A DNA stretch of 64,000 nt from Chrysopilus asiliformis (lineage: Eukaryota; Arthropoda; Insecta; Diptera; Rhagionidae), in NCBI GenBank assembly GCA_964034945.1, contig OZ035962.1, positions 113,585,234 through 113,649,233 of the forward strand, in the 5' to 3' direction. The notes beneath the pieces are model-generated. The model ran no database searches. It was given only the letters and a program-made list of their open reading frames with translations, and was not told the DNA's origin. Shown piece by piece: positions 10,726-22,747 of this stretch (its first letter is position 1; every line of letters starts with the position of its first letter). Position numbers and translations under genes: made by a program.

Positions 10726-13700
10726 AATAAGTTTTACAAAAATCGTACTTTTCTGTCAAATTTTGGAAAAGTAACATCAGCTATAGCAAGTATAATACAG
10801 TTTTTTGATAATTTCTCGAAATCTACGCGTTTTGGCAATATAACAAAATTAATTAAAAATATTATAAAAACCATAATCTTCCAACAACATTTGGGACATT
10901 TCGCTAAATCTGGTAACGCCACGTCAACCACGTTGAAATAATAAAATCCCAAAAAATTCCCGTTTTAGAGAATAAACACTCTTCACACGTGGAGAGTCCT
11001 TTGAGATAATTTCACAAGTTTCCTCACCGTCAGGACTCTTAACAATTGATAATAACAAGGCGGTAATAATTAATATTGCGCATGACGAAACAACAGCACA
11101 CACTCGGGCCTCACGGTCGACAGTACGACGAGAACCGAGAGCGACTTGTTCTGTTTCTGTTTACTCACCCTGTCACATGTCCTTTGGCACCCCTCGACTC
11201 AACCAGTGAAACAAACAACCTGACGCACTTCTGAATTGATTCATCGTTTAATAGCATTGAAGTTCAACGTACGTAAACGCAAACATTTGAAGTCCTCTCT
11301 CAATCGATTTCTCTCACAAATTTTCTCTATTGGGTTTCACTCTCAAGAGAAATTTCTCATCTGCAAAAAGGATTTCGCTCAGCTGGCGCGAGAATAGCGT
11401 ATACTATTATAGTGTTATGAATGGATAAATGAATACACAGGAAAAAGGACTTCAATTGTACCAAGGATACATGGAGGATAGCGGGATGAGATGATGGTGT
11501 GAATGTGGTGTGAACAGAAAGTCTGAAATCAAACATAGGCGACTCTTTTTGACTCGTCGAGACGTTGAATTGAGCTGAGCTATGGGAATCACAATAGAAA
11601 GAGATTTAAATGATGGAAATGATATCGTGGCAAATTTTCGAAAGTATGAAAGGATGGGAAATGGTTGACCGTCGCGTCGGCAAATGGCAGTGATTGAAGG
11701 ATCAGGTCGGTAATAATGATGTGCGGGGTGTTGTTTTTTAAGGCATGTGGCGGAAATGAATAACAAGGAAGTAAATATTGCCACCTCACGTGTTCTTTTT
11801 TCATCTTATTTATTAGGCGGGACGGCTCAAAATTCAACCGGTAATAAATTGCTGTTTACTTACCTGTTCCTTGCAGAATCTCTCCAAGTTCCCTCAATCC
11901 AACTTCTTGAAATTGTTTGTCTCATCGCAAATCTATTGGTTTATTGACACATCCCATTAAATCCTTTTTTGGCATTAGCCGAAGGATCCATTACTGATTC
12001 ATGATTAGAGCGCAAATCACGGAATTTCTCTTGGTAACTTCTCTCCATATCCTTTCACCACACAAACAGATACACATTCATTCACCGCTATTGTCCTGCG
12101 TGCGTACTTCGCATAACCACATCAATGCTCATCTGAATCTAGTCCTTCCGGTGAAATGGGAACAGTTCGCATACCATCGCTTCATCGACGGGATTCTACA
12201 CTAAATCCTTGCTACCCGCTTGCATATCCCTCGTGCGTGTGTGTCTACAACAATCCACATCTCGGAATCATGAACCATCGGGAAAGGATATATGAAGATA
12301 GGACGAGGACTACTGGTTTTTGGGGGTGCAAATTTCATCATCCGACCAGCAAAATAATAGAATAGATGGATGAAAAAAAAATTATTGCTCTCGGAATTAA
12401 GCCTGAATTGTGTTTGTTTATGGAGAGATGGGTCGAAAGGACATCGAAGTGCTGCACAGGAGGACAAACCTTATAGCCAGAGTCGACTAAATACATAAAT
12501 CCCTCGACAATTTGATGTCATCGGTTTTCCTTCTTCAATGCCGCAATGCTTTTTTCCCCGTCATTTCTATTTTTGGGATTTTTTGCTATTTTCGGTGTGT
12601 TTATAGGATCCTTTGTGCCAATATCACTTGGGCTTTGTACTATATTGGAAAGTTCTTCTTGTTACTCGCAGTTTGGTTGGTGGTGGATGTATGTGTGTGT
12701 GTTTTTTTTTCTTGGATATTGGCTCGCTCTATTGTATTTAAGGCAAAAGTTCTGGACAGGAACAAGGCCTTGGGATGTTGAATGGCCTTTCGTCCTTTCA
12801 ATTCCGACGTGGATGAGGTGAAAGAGAGATATTGTCCTTTGTTCTAGAAACAATTGTTTGGTGGGCCCTTCACAACCCAAAGGTTATTATTCGTTGGCAA
12901 TATAAAATTTCAATTTTTTTCTTTTTTTCTTCTTTTGCTAGTGACGGCGACCGGGTTTTTCGCTTTCCTTTGCTTTGTGTCCTTTTTTGAGCACTTTCTT
13001 TCTATCCTTCGCATGGCGTTTCCCTTTTTAGTTAAGTGTATTCTAATTGACTATAAATGAAGATGCGAAAAAATTTAATTTACTTGAATTAACTGTGTTG
13101 CTTTTGTTATAGAAACAATTTCTTAGTATCAAATACAGCAAGGTTAATAAAGAAGAATACTTAGAGGCACTTGAAAATATAATCATATTTTCCCCGAAAC
13201 GTTTCACGATAAAACAAACCCAATCTAAAGATAGTTACAAAGGAATTGTGACGTCACAAAATATTTCAATACGAAAAAAAAATCATTTTATAAAGAGATC
13301 CGTTGAAGACACATTGAATTGTGAATTAGACGAAAGTGTAAAGAAATAATACTTTCATGGATTCATCGCTTTCATGGATTACGAAAGCGTAAAGAAATAG
13401 TACGCCTTTCCTGTCCCCGTCAGTGTGTGGACACCACATCGTTCTCGGCCTCCGACTCTACGACAAAATTACGTACCTTTGTAAAAACCTGAAGAAAAAT
13501 CGCTCCGGTAGCTCAGGAGATACCAGGAATGGGGTTACAGTCGACGTGATGGGTTCATTAAAGGGTAAATTTATTCAATTTTGAAAGTCTGATCAAGATC
13601 CCATCAGCGATCTAGAATATAGCACAGGAGGCGGTTAACAGGCAGGAAAAATAGTAATTTTTTTTATAACAAAAGTTTGTATGTCATACTCACAGATATC

Positions 13701-16700
13701 CTACTACTAGATCAAGCCATTTGCTATCTCAAATAGACCACTGAAACGTCAAAAAGCTATGACGAAAAAAGGGACAAAGCTAGTAATTCTGGGAAATTAA
13801 AATTCTGGAAAAAAAATGCTTATGCAGGTCCCCGACGGAATATTATTCAATCCCTATACCGATTATTCATGTTAATATTCAGAGCTGCCACATACATTAA
13901 TATGTAATTCCCTAAACCGTGTATAAGTCTTATGAGTTCGACGTAAAACATATAATTCAAGTGTTATTGAGTTTGTTGATTCGAACGTCTGACATCACTA
14001 AAATTCGAAGACAAAATGAGACAACCATAGTCACGCTGTCCCATATTTTTGCTATGGAATTGTTCGAGTGCCGCGATCTAGTAGTACGATATCTATGGTC
14101 ATACTCTTTGTGTCCGACAGAGAAAACCGCATCACAATCGGCCAAACGGTTTAAAAATTATCAGGGCAGGGATACCGAAAGAGAGGATGAGGGATCAGAA
14201 TAAAGTATTCTATGCTTTATTATGCAAATAACTCTACCAGTGTTTCATCCAGTTCGGTTGAGCCATGTTCTCAAAATACTGAAACAAAAATTCCGACGAA
14301 CATAGCCACCTTACAATTTCATTATTGGTATTCACACTACGTGGTAAAATTCCACATATGCGTATTTTTACGCTCTCTTCAGTAGTCGCAAAATTGAAAG
14401 TTAAAAACTCCGAGAATCAGAATAAATTTTAATTTTTGTAGCTAAATTTCACAATTTCTCGATATTTTCGAATTTGATGTTTATGTGATTTTACAAGATT
14501 GTTTGCACACCAAAATCGTCGCGTAAACTTACGAGGAATGCGTAAAAGATATTCCATAAAAATCTTCACATTGCATTTCCGAGATTCCATGAATACCCCT
14601 ATTATAAATATGTTAAAAAAATCTTGTACATGTGAAATTATTTGTCAATCTAGTATAAAGTATCTGTGAAAGGATTTTAAGCCATATTCTATCCTTATAA
14701 TGCTAAATACTCTGATGACATCCCAGAATTATGATACTATCGAAAATTATTGTGTTGCAGGCTGCGCCAAATCCAAATAATTCGGAAAAAAAAACTTTAT
14801 CGACGGCAAGAGTTGAAAACATAAAGAGCCAACAGATGGCACATGTGTCAAATTTTATTCTCTGGATAGTGTACACAAGGACGAACAGTACATACCTATA
14901 TTCCTCATCATCTACCCATCCCCCTTCGAATTTTACTACCCCTTTGGAATTCATAACTCCCACTATACTAGTCGCGCCATACTGAAATGCCTGATCTAAT
15001 TGTGTATTCGGGTCTGCACATTGTCTCCTTAATTAAAATTCCTTGGAAAGGCGTGAAGTGTCAAGTTTGTATTAATTTGCATATTTATACAGAGAAATGG
15101 CATCAGCAGCATAAGTACTACCCTGGATCCTATATAAATATACTGTATCCTGTAGTTCTTTTTCTTCTTGTTATAATACGTCGATATCATCGTGGTCTTA
15201 TTTTATTCCAGACATCTTCCACCACATCGTATGATTATGGCATTATGTCTATACTCATATGGTATCTAGTCGGTACACAATATATTACTGACTATCATAA
15301 TAATATACAGAAAATATACACAATTTCTATGGTAATACTTGAGGAATTATATTTAATACATATAAGTACATAAAACATTAGACCATGTTATAACGACAGA
15401 TAATGTAATGTAGCGTGTCTCAATTTCCCTGTATCCTGGATCAATAATAACATTGCTAGGAAGTCAATGGATGCTACTGCGTCCGAACCGAAAAGATCAA
15501 GGATCCTATAACAACACAACCCGAAAAGTGTGATGCGGCTGGTGCTTCAAGATTGGCCGAAAACTAGCAGATAGCTTCTAGTATCCTTGCTACCACTATA
15601 ACTCCAGTGACAAACTTTCAACCCATAACCTCTTCTTGTTCAACTCTTAAAATTCAAGCTGGCCATGAGTCCTTTTCTGCTATGGATGATGGAGCCTTGG
15701 ACCACTTACATAACTCAACTGCCCTTTATCTGAATCCCTGTTAAACACACAGCGTGTTAGTAGAGGACTTGTATCCAAAAAAAATAAAATCCTGCTCGCC
15801 TACCAAACAAGTCTGAATTGAACTCGAAGATATCGAAGATGTTTTGCCCGTTTCAAGCATTTTTTTTTTACTTCCAATGGCTGGTGTTGTTATTTTTTTC
15901 TAGGTTTTTCTTATTTTCTGACCAAAAAATAAATATGAGAAAATGTAAAAATAATCGTGGGATGAACATATCCTCATTCTCATTTCATCTACATTCGATG
16001 TTTACATGTGGCTTTAGCTATAAGTACGTGTTTAGTATGGTTGCTCTGATCCTGGATTTTGGATTTTAGATTCTGCGGTTATTCTGCTGATACAAGCAGA
16101 CTTGTCGGTTGGATGTCTTGTTGCTTTTCCATCCTTTATAACGTATCTATCTACACTTATGGTTGTTGCTATTTATCCAAATATTATGCGCAACAAATGG
16201 ACGACGAAAATGGAAGTTTGGGGTAAAAAAAAACATCCCCTCATCATCATCATGTCTCCGTTTTACCATAACCCTCGTGAAATACAGTTTCCTCAATGTT
16301 TTTGTATATTCCAACATGGCATATAGTTTCTGTCTAAATTAACCTAAATTTTCCTTTAACATGGTCTGACATAAATATTTTATCATGAATAAAACATCCG
16401 GACCAGGGAGGTGAAGAAGGAAGGGAAACTCGGTAGATTGCAAAATTCCATATTAAAAGCAGTTTTTGAATACACATTTTCACATTTTTCCTCATCATTC
16501 TAATTATAATATGTGCACGTTATGCCTTTAAATACTAATGGACCGCTTAATGAGGATGTTTAAAGAGTTTGTTACTTTATAAAAAAAATCATTTTAGTTT
16601 TTCTTAAATTTCTCCGTGCCTCATTTGATATCACTTCAATGTAATCCAGTTTAGTACACGCTTTGTATGATAAAAAAAAATTGCTCGCTTTAAGAAAAGC

Positions 16701-16743
16701 TCATCCCAAACTTTCAATATATTTAGTGAAAAAAATGTGGAAA
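10726..16743. other. Long stretch without a supportable gene
   Basis: No gene, transposon or RNA gene is supported. Patches near 11090-11240, 11450-11800 and 12000-12480 are less AT-rich, with short overlapping open frames on both strands but no splice-site-bounded coding or recognised motif. A 128-codon open frame at 14987-15373 has hydrophobic low-complexity composition and is probably chance. The T-rich block 12530-13060 has (GT)n and T tracts. Confidence 0.35.
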
Positions 16744-16745
16744 TA

Positions 16746-16775
16746 ACACATGGATCAATAAGTCCCGAGACTAAC
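16746..16775 (+). repeat. Mariner left terminal inverted repeat
   Basis: 30 bp, an exact reverse complement of the right repeat; contains ATAAGTCCCGAGACT. This is the transposase binding site of the family. Confidence 0.95.
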
Positions 16776-16924
16776 CCAGAGATGACGCTCGTAGTAAACC
16801 AGTAACCACGTCTTTCTAGAGTACTAACCTTTGCTTGAAACGTGTCAAAATTTTAAGTCGATCGGACCAGAAACAGCTGAGTTATCGAGGTTGGAGTAAA
16901 GTCTTTTTGTAGTTTGTTTAAAAA

Positions 16925-17313
16925 ATGGAAAAAACCGAGTTTCGTGTTCTGATAAAACATTGTTTTTTAATGGGTAAAAACACCGTGCAAGCGAAACAAT
17001 GGATTGAAAAATGTTACCCGGACTCTTGTCCATCAAAAGCAACGATTTGTCGGTGGTTTGCCGAGTTTAAACGTGGTCGTACCGACACAAATGACGCGGA
17101 ACGCTCGGGTAGACCTGTGGAAGCCGTTACACCGGAAAATGTGAGTGAAGTGACAAAAATTATAATGAAAGATCGTAAAGTGAAGCTCCGTGAGATTGCT
17201 GAGATAACACAGATATCATATGGAAGTGCATTTACTATCCTTCATGAAAAATTGAGCATGAAAAAGGTTTTTTCCAAGTGGGTGCCGCGATTGCTTTCGA
17301 TGGAACAAAAACA
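16925..17313 (+). pseudogene. Mariner transposase, N-terminal half (interrupted)
   Basis: Starts at ATG with MEKTEFRVLIKHCF, the usual N-terminus of the irritans subfamily. It reads through the paired helix-turn-helix DNA-binding region (GRPVEAVTPENV around residues 60-70) to the linker motif WVPRL near residue 120. The frame is intact to 17313, where the retrotransposon LTR begins; the open frame then runs 115 bases into the LTR and stops at 17428, giving a meaningless tail. The catalytic half continues at 27366. In an intact element the protein binds the terminal repeats and cuts and pastes the transposon in the nucleus. Start choice is supported by spacing from the left terminal repeat (about 150 bp untranslated leader). 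Confidence 0.93.
17310..17313. repeat. Retrotransposon target-site duplication, left copy (AACA)
   Basis: The AACA next to the left LTR equals the AACA after the right LTR (27362-27365). A 4-bp duplication is within the range for Ty3/gypsy integrases. Confidence 0.85.
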
Positions 17314-19210
17314 TGTAATACACCTCGAACAGGTCCCAGGCGGCGGCAGCTGCGCCCGCTGCCTACTATTCGAGTGTGTGGGTGGTGCTTATGTGAGACG
17401 AGAGCATATCCTTTTCTATCCGCACTAGCTCAGCAGCTGGGGTCGTGAAGTACTCATCTCAGCACCGCCATACACAAGGTGGATATGCTATGAGGGGTAG
17501 CAAACCTGGGAGAAAGAACCCCCCTGGTCTAATTGCTACGGAAAAAAATCATTAAAACCGGAACTTCTAGCAGAACGGACGGACCAAAATACCATAAAAA
17601 TTATTACTAAACGATAGAGAGCGCGACGTACGGCGATTATGCCCACCCCTTCTTAGACTCCTAGTGAGAATAAGCCGATTGAAAATCTGACCCGCCATTG
17701 GCCAAGTTTTCCCTAAAATACACCAAAAATTACCGATGTTTCCTTTACCTCCCATTGATCCATCACCTATTTACCTCTGCTTGAAAGCAGGTTCACTTAC
17801 ATTCAGTTTCTCATCTCCTTGTTTCGGGACATCCTCCCCCTTTACCGCGCGCTTAGGCGAACTTCATCACTATGCAGCTAAATGAAATTGAATCTAAATG
17901 CATCCTCTCAAGGAGGCAAGGAACTGCACTAAAAAAAAACATTGCAAACACCAAGGATTGGTCTTATAATTCATCAATTTGCTTTTATTCAATACTTAAA
18001 TTTTTCTTTGCCTTTAGTGAAGACGCTTCTAAACTTATCTTAAATATGCTACTATTCAGTGGCCACTATTCTAACTAAATTATATAATGATGACAATTTT
18101 AATTCAAAATAAAAGAAAAGCAATAATAAATAAAAAAAGAAAACACATATGTTAATTTACTCTGTTAGTTTGTTGATTGTAGTTGTGTTGGTTGTCCAAA
18201 TTGTTTGTGTTGATGCTCGCAGAATGTGAGTTGAAAATTCCTGGTGTGTATGAGATACAAATGTCTGCCGTATGCTTGATGAAGCTGAATGTTGCTGTTT
18301 GCATTGGCTGCGAGATGTTGCAGACTCAATGTTCCTCGAATGAATGGCGTTTGAGTGTGCTATCGTGTGAATCCGCTGTATGCTGTGTTATGATTTCTGT
18401 TGTGTGATGGGTCGTGTGATTTGTATTTTGTGTGATGTGATTTGTCCGAAGCGTTTTGCTTGATACTTCCTTGTCACGCATGTATGCTCGTTTTATGCTA
18501 GCAGAATCTCCTACTTACTGCGATGCATGTTGCACTGTGTTGTGAAGCGTTTCTTTTTCTTGGTGTTTGTTGCAAGATGTTTAGATGTTGACGTGTCCTC
18601 GAAAAAGGGTTGTTACGCGTCGCTGCTATTCCCAAAATAAAAACGGAGGCGCCGACGATGTAGATGCTCTTTCCATGTGCGTTATGTTTCACAGTGAAAT
18701 CACGATTAGGTTTTAAAAGCGTTCACTCTCGCACTCGTCTTGTTTTTGGTTAATTTCTTCTTAGTTTTTTGTTAGTTCGTTTTATTTAAAAAAATCTTAA
18801 CTAGATTCTAAGAACTTTAATCTAAAATTAGCCTCTCACTACTTGGCTAGAAAAATCAAAAAAAAAAAAAAGACGTAAAAATTGATCGGATCACCAGCTC
18901 TTTTCCCATCACGATCCCAACTGAACTTTTATTACCTTCGAACTTTGGTCCGCAGATGTTAGTAACGGCAAGGATTTTTGGTTTTTTTGTTTTATTCAAA
19001 CTGAAGGGCCAATCGTAAAAATTCTTGCTGTTTCCAAGCGTATTACTGATCAAAGTCGCATTGTTTTTCTATATTAAATTGAATATATACCCGTCTTGTG
19101 CCGCTTGATCTACAATCCCTAAGTTTTGCAATGGCTCATCTAGATTTTCAGGGATTGTCAACCTTTTTTTTTATATTTAGGATGTAAGCCCGAAGACAGC
19201 GATCGCTACA
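17314..19210 (-). repeat. 3' LTR of the gypsy element
   Basis: Matches 25465-27361 base for base wherever I compared, with a constant 8,151-bp offset and no indels. It begins and ends TG...CA. It includes a GC-rich block (17330-17460) and a TGT/GTG-rich block (18170-18480). Small open frames inside occur in both LTRs and are not genes. At 1.9 kb it is long for an insect gypsy LTR. Confidence 0.95.
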
Positions 19211-19224
19211 CCATCAACTTCCCT
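19211..19224 (-). promoter_or_regulatory. Candidate polypurine tract
   Basis: Immediately upstream of the 3' LTR on the element strand the sequence reads AGGGAAGTTGATGG. It is purine-rich but broken by two T pairs, so it is a weak match to the plus-strand primer expected at this spot. The position is right; the identity is uncertain. Confidence 0.35.
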
Positions 19225-19357
19225 GGACATCTGCTCAGGTGTTCAGGGGAGCTGAAAAAACGAATTGCTGTTTCCGGGTGCTCCAAGTGTGGCTCGACCA
19301 CTCCCTGAGATATGCACCCAAAAGCCGGGCACAATCCCGATATATTTTCTTAAATGT

Positions 19358-22300
19358 TCATGATTTAATGTCTTTTGCATGGTATTTTCCTCTAGCTTTG
19401 CCTTTCATATCTTCTAATAAATATGTCGAATTACCAATTTTCTTAACAACTCTACTTTTTAAAAATTTAGGCGCTAATTTTGCATTATAAACTTTGGGTG
19501 CACTGCTTTGCGAAAAATTTCTACAATAGACTATTTGCCCTTCCGAAAATGTTCTAGCATTAGATCGTAAATTATATCCCTTTTCATACCGTTTATGTGC
19601 CAAATCTAGATTTTCTTTTACCCTTTCTCTGACAAGTTTGAGTCTATCTGGCGCCGTATCAATCTCAGAATCTCCTATGGTTTTCAAGCGTCGAATCAAG
19701 GGGTACGCTGATGCATGGGTTATCATGTGTTGCCCAAAACATAGGTAGTATGGGTTCTGACCAGTAGCACTATGCAATGATGTACGCAAGCTACACCCTA
19801 TTTCCTTTATGTGTACATCCCACTGCCTTTGATTGTCCTCCAGGTAGGATCTTATTGCCGCAAGAACAACGCGATTTGCCCTCTCCGAGGCATTTATTTG
19901 GGGGGAATAGATAGCCGTTCGAAAATGTCTTACCCCGTATTTCGACAACAAATTCTGGAATTTAGAGGAAATAAATTGGCGTCCATTGTCGCTAACTAGT
20001 ATTTCCGGCACTCCGAACGTCAGGAAAACTTCTTGTTCAATATAAGATACAATTGGATTCGAGGTGGCTTGTCGAAGAGGTTTTAGCAGTGTGAACTTAG
20101 TGAAGTGATCCACTAGTATAAGCAACATGGTGTTTCCGGCCGACGAACGCGGGTATGGACCCAAAAGGTCGACATACACCTTTTGCCAAGGCCGATCGGA
20201 TTCAATCAGTTCACCCATTGGAGGTCTTAGGACTGAGTTAGGGGCTTTCGTCGCTTTGCAAACTTCGCATTTACCAACATACTCTTTCACGTCTTTTACC
20301 ATCGTTGGCCAATAGTACCAAGTACGTAACCGCGCTAAAGTCTTTGTTATGCCACCATGCGACACCTTGGGAGGATCGTGAGCAGCAGAGATTAGTGAAG
20401 GCGTAAGGCTTTCTGGGACCCACAACTTCCAAGCGTTGTCCTCCAGGACAGGATCACCGCTCCGCGGTTCCAGTCGCTTATACGCAAACCCTTCAGACAC
20501 ACAGACGTCAGGCATCTTGTCCAGATTGTTTTGTATGACATCCAAAAGGTTTTTGTATTCCGCGGATTGGAAACTGACATCTGACAAATCTATTTCCGTC
20601 ACCATAAGATCTGAGATTTCGTCTGCGTATATTCGCGACAAAGCGTCAGGAACTACGTTTTGGCTTCCCTTCCGGTGTTCTATTTGGAAGTCAAACGCTT
20701 GTAATTTTAGGGCCCATCGAGCGAGGCGACCGCCTAGGTCCTTCTGATTCATTAACCAGCGAAGGCTCGAATGGTCAGTTACTATGCGGAATGGATGACC
20801 CTCTACATACGCTCTAAACTTCTTCACACAGTATACGGCAGCTAGACACTCCAGCTCGGTAATAGTGTAATTTCGCTGGGCTGCGTTTAGTTTATACGAG
20901 ACGTATGCAATGGGTCTTTCTTGTCCTTCCTCGTCGCATTGGCACAACACCCCACGCACTCCGGTAGTACAGGCATCACAATTGATCACAAATGGTTTCG
21001 TGAAATCCGGATTTATGAGTACTGGCGATGAGCTCAAAGAAAGTTTAAGACTTTCAAAAGCCTTCTGTGCCTCTTCGGTCCAATGGAATTTGCCGGATGT
21101 TTTTTTGAGGCAGTCCGTGATTGGAGCAGCCATTGCTGAGTAATTCGGTACAAACCTTCGGTACCAACCAGTTAACCCTAGGAACCGTCGAGTCTGTTTC
21201 TGGGACTTCGGTGCGGGGAACTCAGCAATGGCGGCTACCTTCATGGGATCCGTCTTCAAGCCGTTTTCTCCTACTACATACCCCAAGTACTTAATTTCGC
21301 GCATGCAAAACGAACTTTTTTGCACGTTTATGGTGAGGTTTGCTAGACGGAGACATTTAGCAACGTCTTTCAAGATTCGCAAGTGCAGATCAAAGGTTGG
21401 GGCTATGACCAGCAGGTCGTCTAAATAGACGAACACGTAGGGACGAAGTTCTGTCGCCATGGACCTCAAGACTTTGTCCATTAACCTGCACATGCGCTGT
21501 GAGGCATTACAGAGGCCGAAAGCCATCACAGTATATTGATACAGTGGACGCCCTGGCACTGTAAAGGCCGTCAGTTCGCGCGATTTCTCCTCGAGGGGGA
21601 CTTGCCAAAAGGCGTCCTTAAGGTCGATGCTTGAGATATATCGGGTGTCTTCGAGTCGGCTGAGGAGTCCGTCTACGTGTGGAAGGGGGTATGCGTCCTT
21701 CACAGTCACCGCGTTTATCTTTCGGGAATCCAGGCAAAGCCGCACTTTGCCTGGTTTCCTTACTAGAACAACCGGCGAGTTCCACGCACTCACACTCTCC
21801 TCTATTACGCCTAACTCTAACATCCGATCTATCTCTTGAAACATCGCTTTCTGTATTGCCGGTGATACCGGATAAAACCTTTGCTTGATGGGGTTTGCAT
21901 CCGTAGTTTCTATTTTGTGCTGCTCCAGGTGAGTTTTACCTAGACCCAAAACCTCACAAGAAGGAAAGCAAGCCATTACTTCTTGGAGCTGTTTTTGTTG
22001 CAACGCAGTCAAACTGTGCATGTTTGTGTTCATTTGTGGGGTGTCGGAGGTAATTTCTGCAATTTGGGGTGGTAGAAGATCGAATAAACGCCAAAAGTCA
22101 ACGCCAAGATATAGGGTTTGCGACAATCCTGGCACTAAAACAAGGGTAAGTTCCTTACATTCGGTTTTGAAAGTTACCATCGTCTTAACATAACCGACAA
22201 TTGCTTGGGAGTTGCCGTCTGCTGTCTTGACTGCTGATTTCATTTTGATTGATTTTAAATTTAATTTGTTTAGTAGCTCCATACAACCATTGCCTAAACA

Positions 22301-22747
22301 ACTTACAGAGGCTCCCGAATCTAAAAGGCCAGTCAAAGGATGTCCATTTATAAGGACTTTTGCGTAGGGTCTCAGATCGTCAGAGACAACTAACACCGAT
22401 GAAATGATTGCCTTTTGTCTTGCTTTAATCGCGCTGTACCATTGCTTCAATCTCGCTGTCGATCGCTTTGTGGCTTTGTCTGAAGGCAATTGCGACGTTT
22501 GAAATATCCTTGCGCGAGTTTCAGCATAAATTTTCTTTCTTTCATGTAGGGATTTCAGAGGCGGGTTGGAGATCCGTTGAGGAGACGAGTTGGGCAGCAC
22601 ATCTGGTCTAGTCAAAATCGAAGTCAGGGTAGTGGTAGAAGATGGTGGCACGACACAGGGGTTTATTCCGGGATTTAAGACTGGGAGCGAGGATTCCCGG
22701 AGTTCATCCCGCTCTCTTTCAGGTTTTTCTGGGTACACTTCGGGCAA
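19358..22747 (-). CDS. Gypsy Pol polyprotein (protease, RT, RNase H, integrase)
   Basis: An intact frame of 1,129 codons with no ATG at its head: a TAA lies directly upstream of the first codon (TTG), so it is probably made as a Gag-Pol fusion by -1 frameshifting in the 73-nt overlap with gag. Visible parts: aspartic protease LLDSGAS (residues 141-147); reverse transcriptase with YLDD (441-444) and FGLCNA; RNase H with D591, E633, D658 and D701; integrase zinc site H790, H797, C827, C830; catalytic core D860, D920, E955, one residue shorter than the usual D35E spacing. The C-terminus has a weak GPY/F-like module. Pol processes the polyprotein, copies the RNA and integrates the DNA. No env follows: only 147 bp separate the stop from the 3' LTR. 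No premature stop or frameshift was seen. Confidence 0.95.
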   Translation of the reverse strand: MPEVYPEKPERERDELRESSLPVLNPGINPCVVPPSSTTTLTSILTRPDVLPNSSPQRISNPPLKSLHERKKIYAETRARIFQTSQLPSDKATKRSTARLKQWYSAIKARQKAIISSVLVVSDDLRPYAKVLINGHPLTGLLDSGASVSCLGNGCMELLNKLNLKSIKMKSAVKTADGNSQAIVGYVKTMVTFKTECKELTLVLVPGLSQTLYLGVDFWRLFDLLPPQIAEITSDTPQMNTNMHSLTALQQKQLQEVMACFPSCEVLGLGKTHLEQHKIETTDANPIKQRFYPVSPAIQKAMFQEIDRMLELGVIEESVSAWNSPVVLVRKPGKVRLCLDSRKINAVTVKDAYPLPHVDGLLSRLEDTRYISSIDLKDAFWQVPLEEKSRELTAFTVPGRPLYQYTVMAFGLCNASQRMCRLMDKVLRSMATELRPYVFVYLDDLLVIAPTFDLHLRILKDVAKCLRLANLTINVQKSSFCMREIKYLGYVVGENGLKTDPMKVAAIAEFPAPKSQKQTRRFLGLTGWYRRFVPNYSAMAAPITDCLKKTSGKFHWTEEAQKAFESLKLSLSSSPVLINPDFTKPFVINCDACTTGVRGVLCQCDEEGQERPIAYVSYKLNAAQRNYTITELECLAAVYCVKKFRAYVEGHPFRIVTDHSSLRWLMNQKDLGGRLARWALKLQAFDFQIEHRKGSQNVVPDALSRIYADEISDLMVTEIDLSDVSFQSAEYKNLLDVIQNNLDKMPDVCVSEGFAYKRLEPRSGDPVLEDNAWKLWVPESLTPSLISAAHDPPKVSHGGITKTLARLRTWYYWPTMVKDVKEYVGKCEVCKATKAPNSVLRPPMGELIESDRPWQKVYVDLLGPYPRSSAGNTMLLILVDHFTKFTLLKPLRQATSNPIVSYIEQEVFLTFGVPEILVSDNGRQFISSKFQNLLSKYGVRHFRTAIYSPQINASERANRVVLAAIRSYLEDNQRQWDVHIKEIGCSLRTSLHSATGQNPYYLCFGQHMITHASAYPLIRRLKTIGDSEIDTAPDRLKLVRERVKENLDLAHKRYEKGYNLRSNARTFSEGQIVYCRNFSQSSAPKVYNAKLAPKFLKSRVVKKIGNSTYLLEDMKGKARGKYHAKDIKS

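Noticed and set aside
13503..13575. tRNA-like sequence with GGTAGCTCAGGAGA and a GGGTTCATTA
   Set aside because: No acceptor stem can be formed and the T-arm box is poor; not a tRNA gene.
14987..15373. 128-codon open frame
   Set aside because: Translation is hydrophobic and Tyr/Ile-rich as expected of AT-rich chance frames; no splice context, domain or similarity.
18183..18407. 74-codon open frame in the LTR, also at 26334-26558
   Set aside because: It occurs identically in both LTRs because the LTRs are duplicates; cysteine/valine-rich translation of TGT/GTG-rich DNA with no motif.
19211..19357. Possible env gene of the gypsy element
   Set aside because: Only 147 bp lie between the pol stop and the 3' LTR, and there is no open frame elsewhere in the element for an envelope protein.
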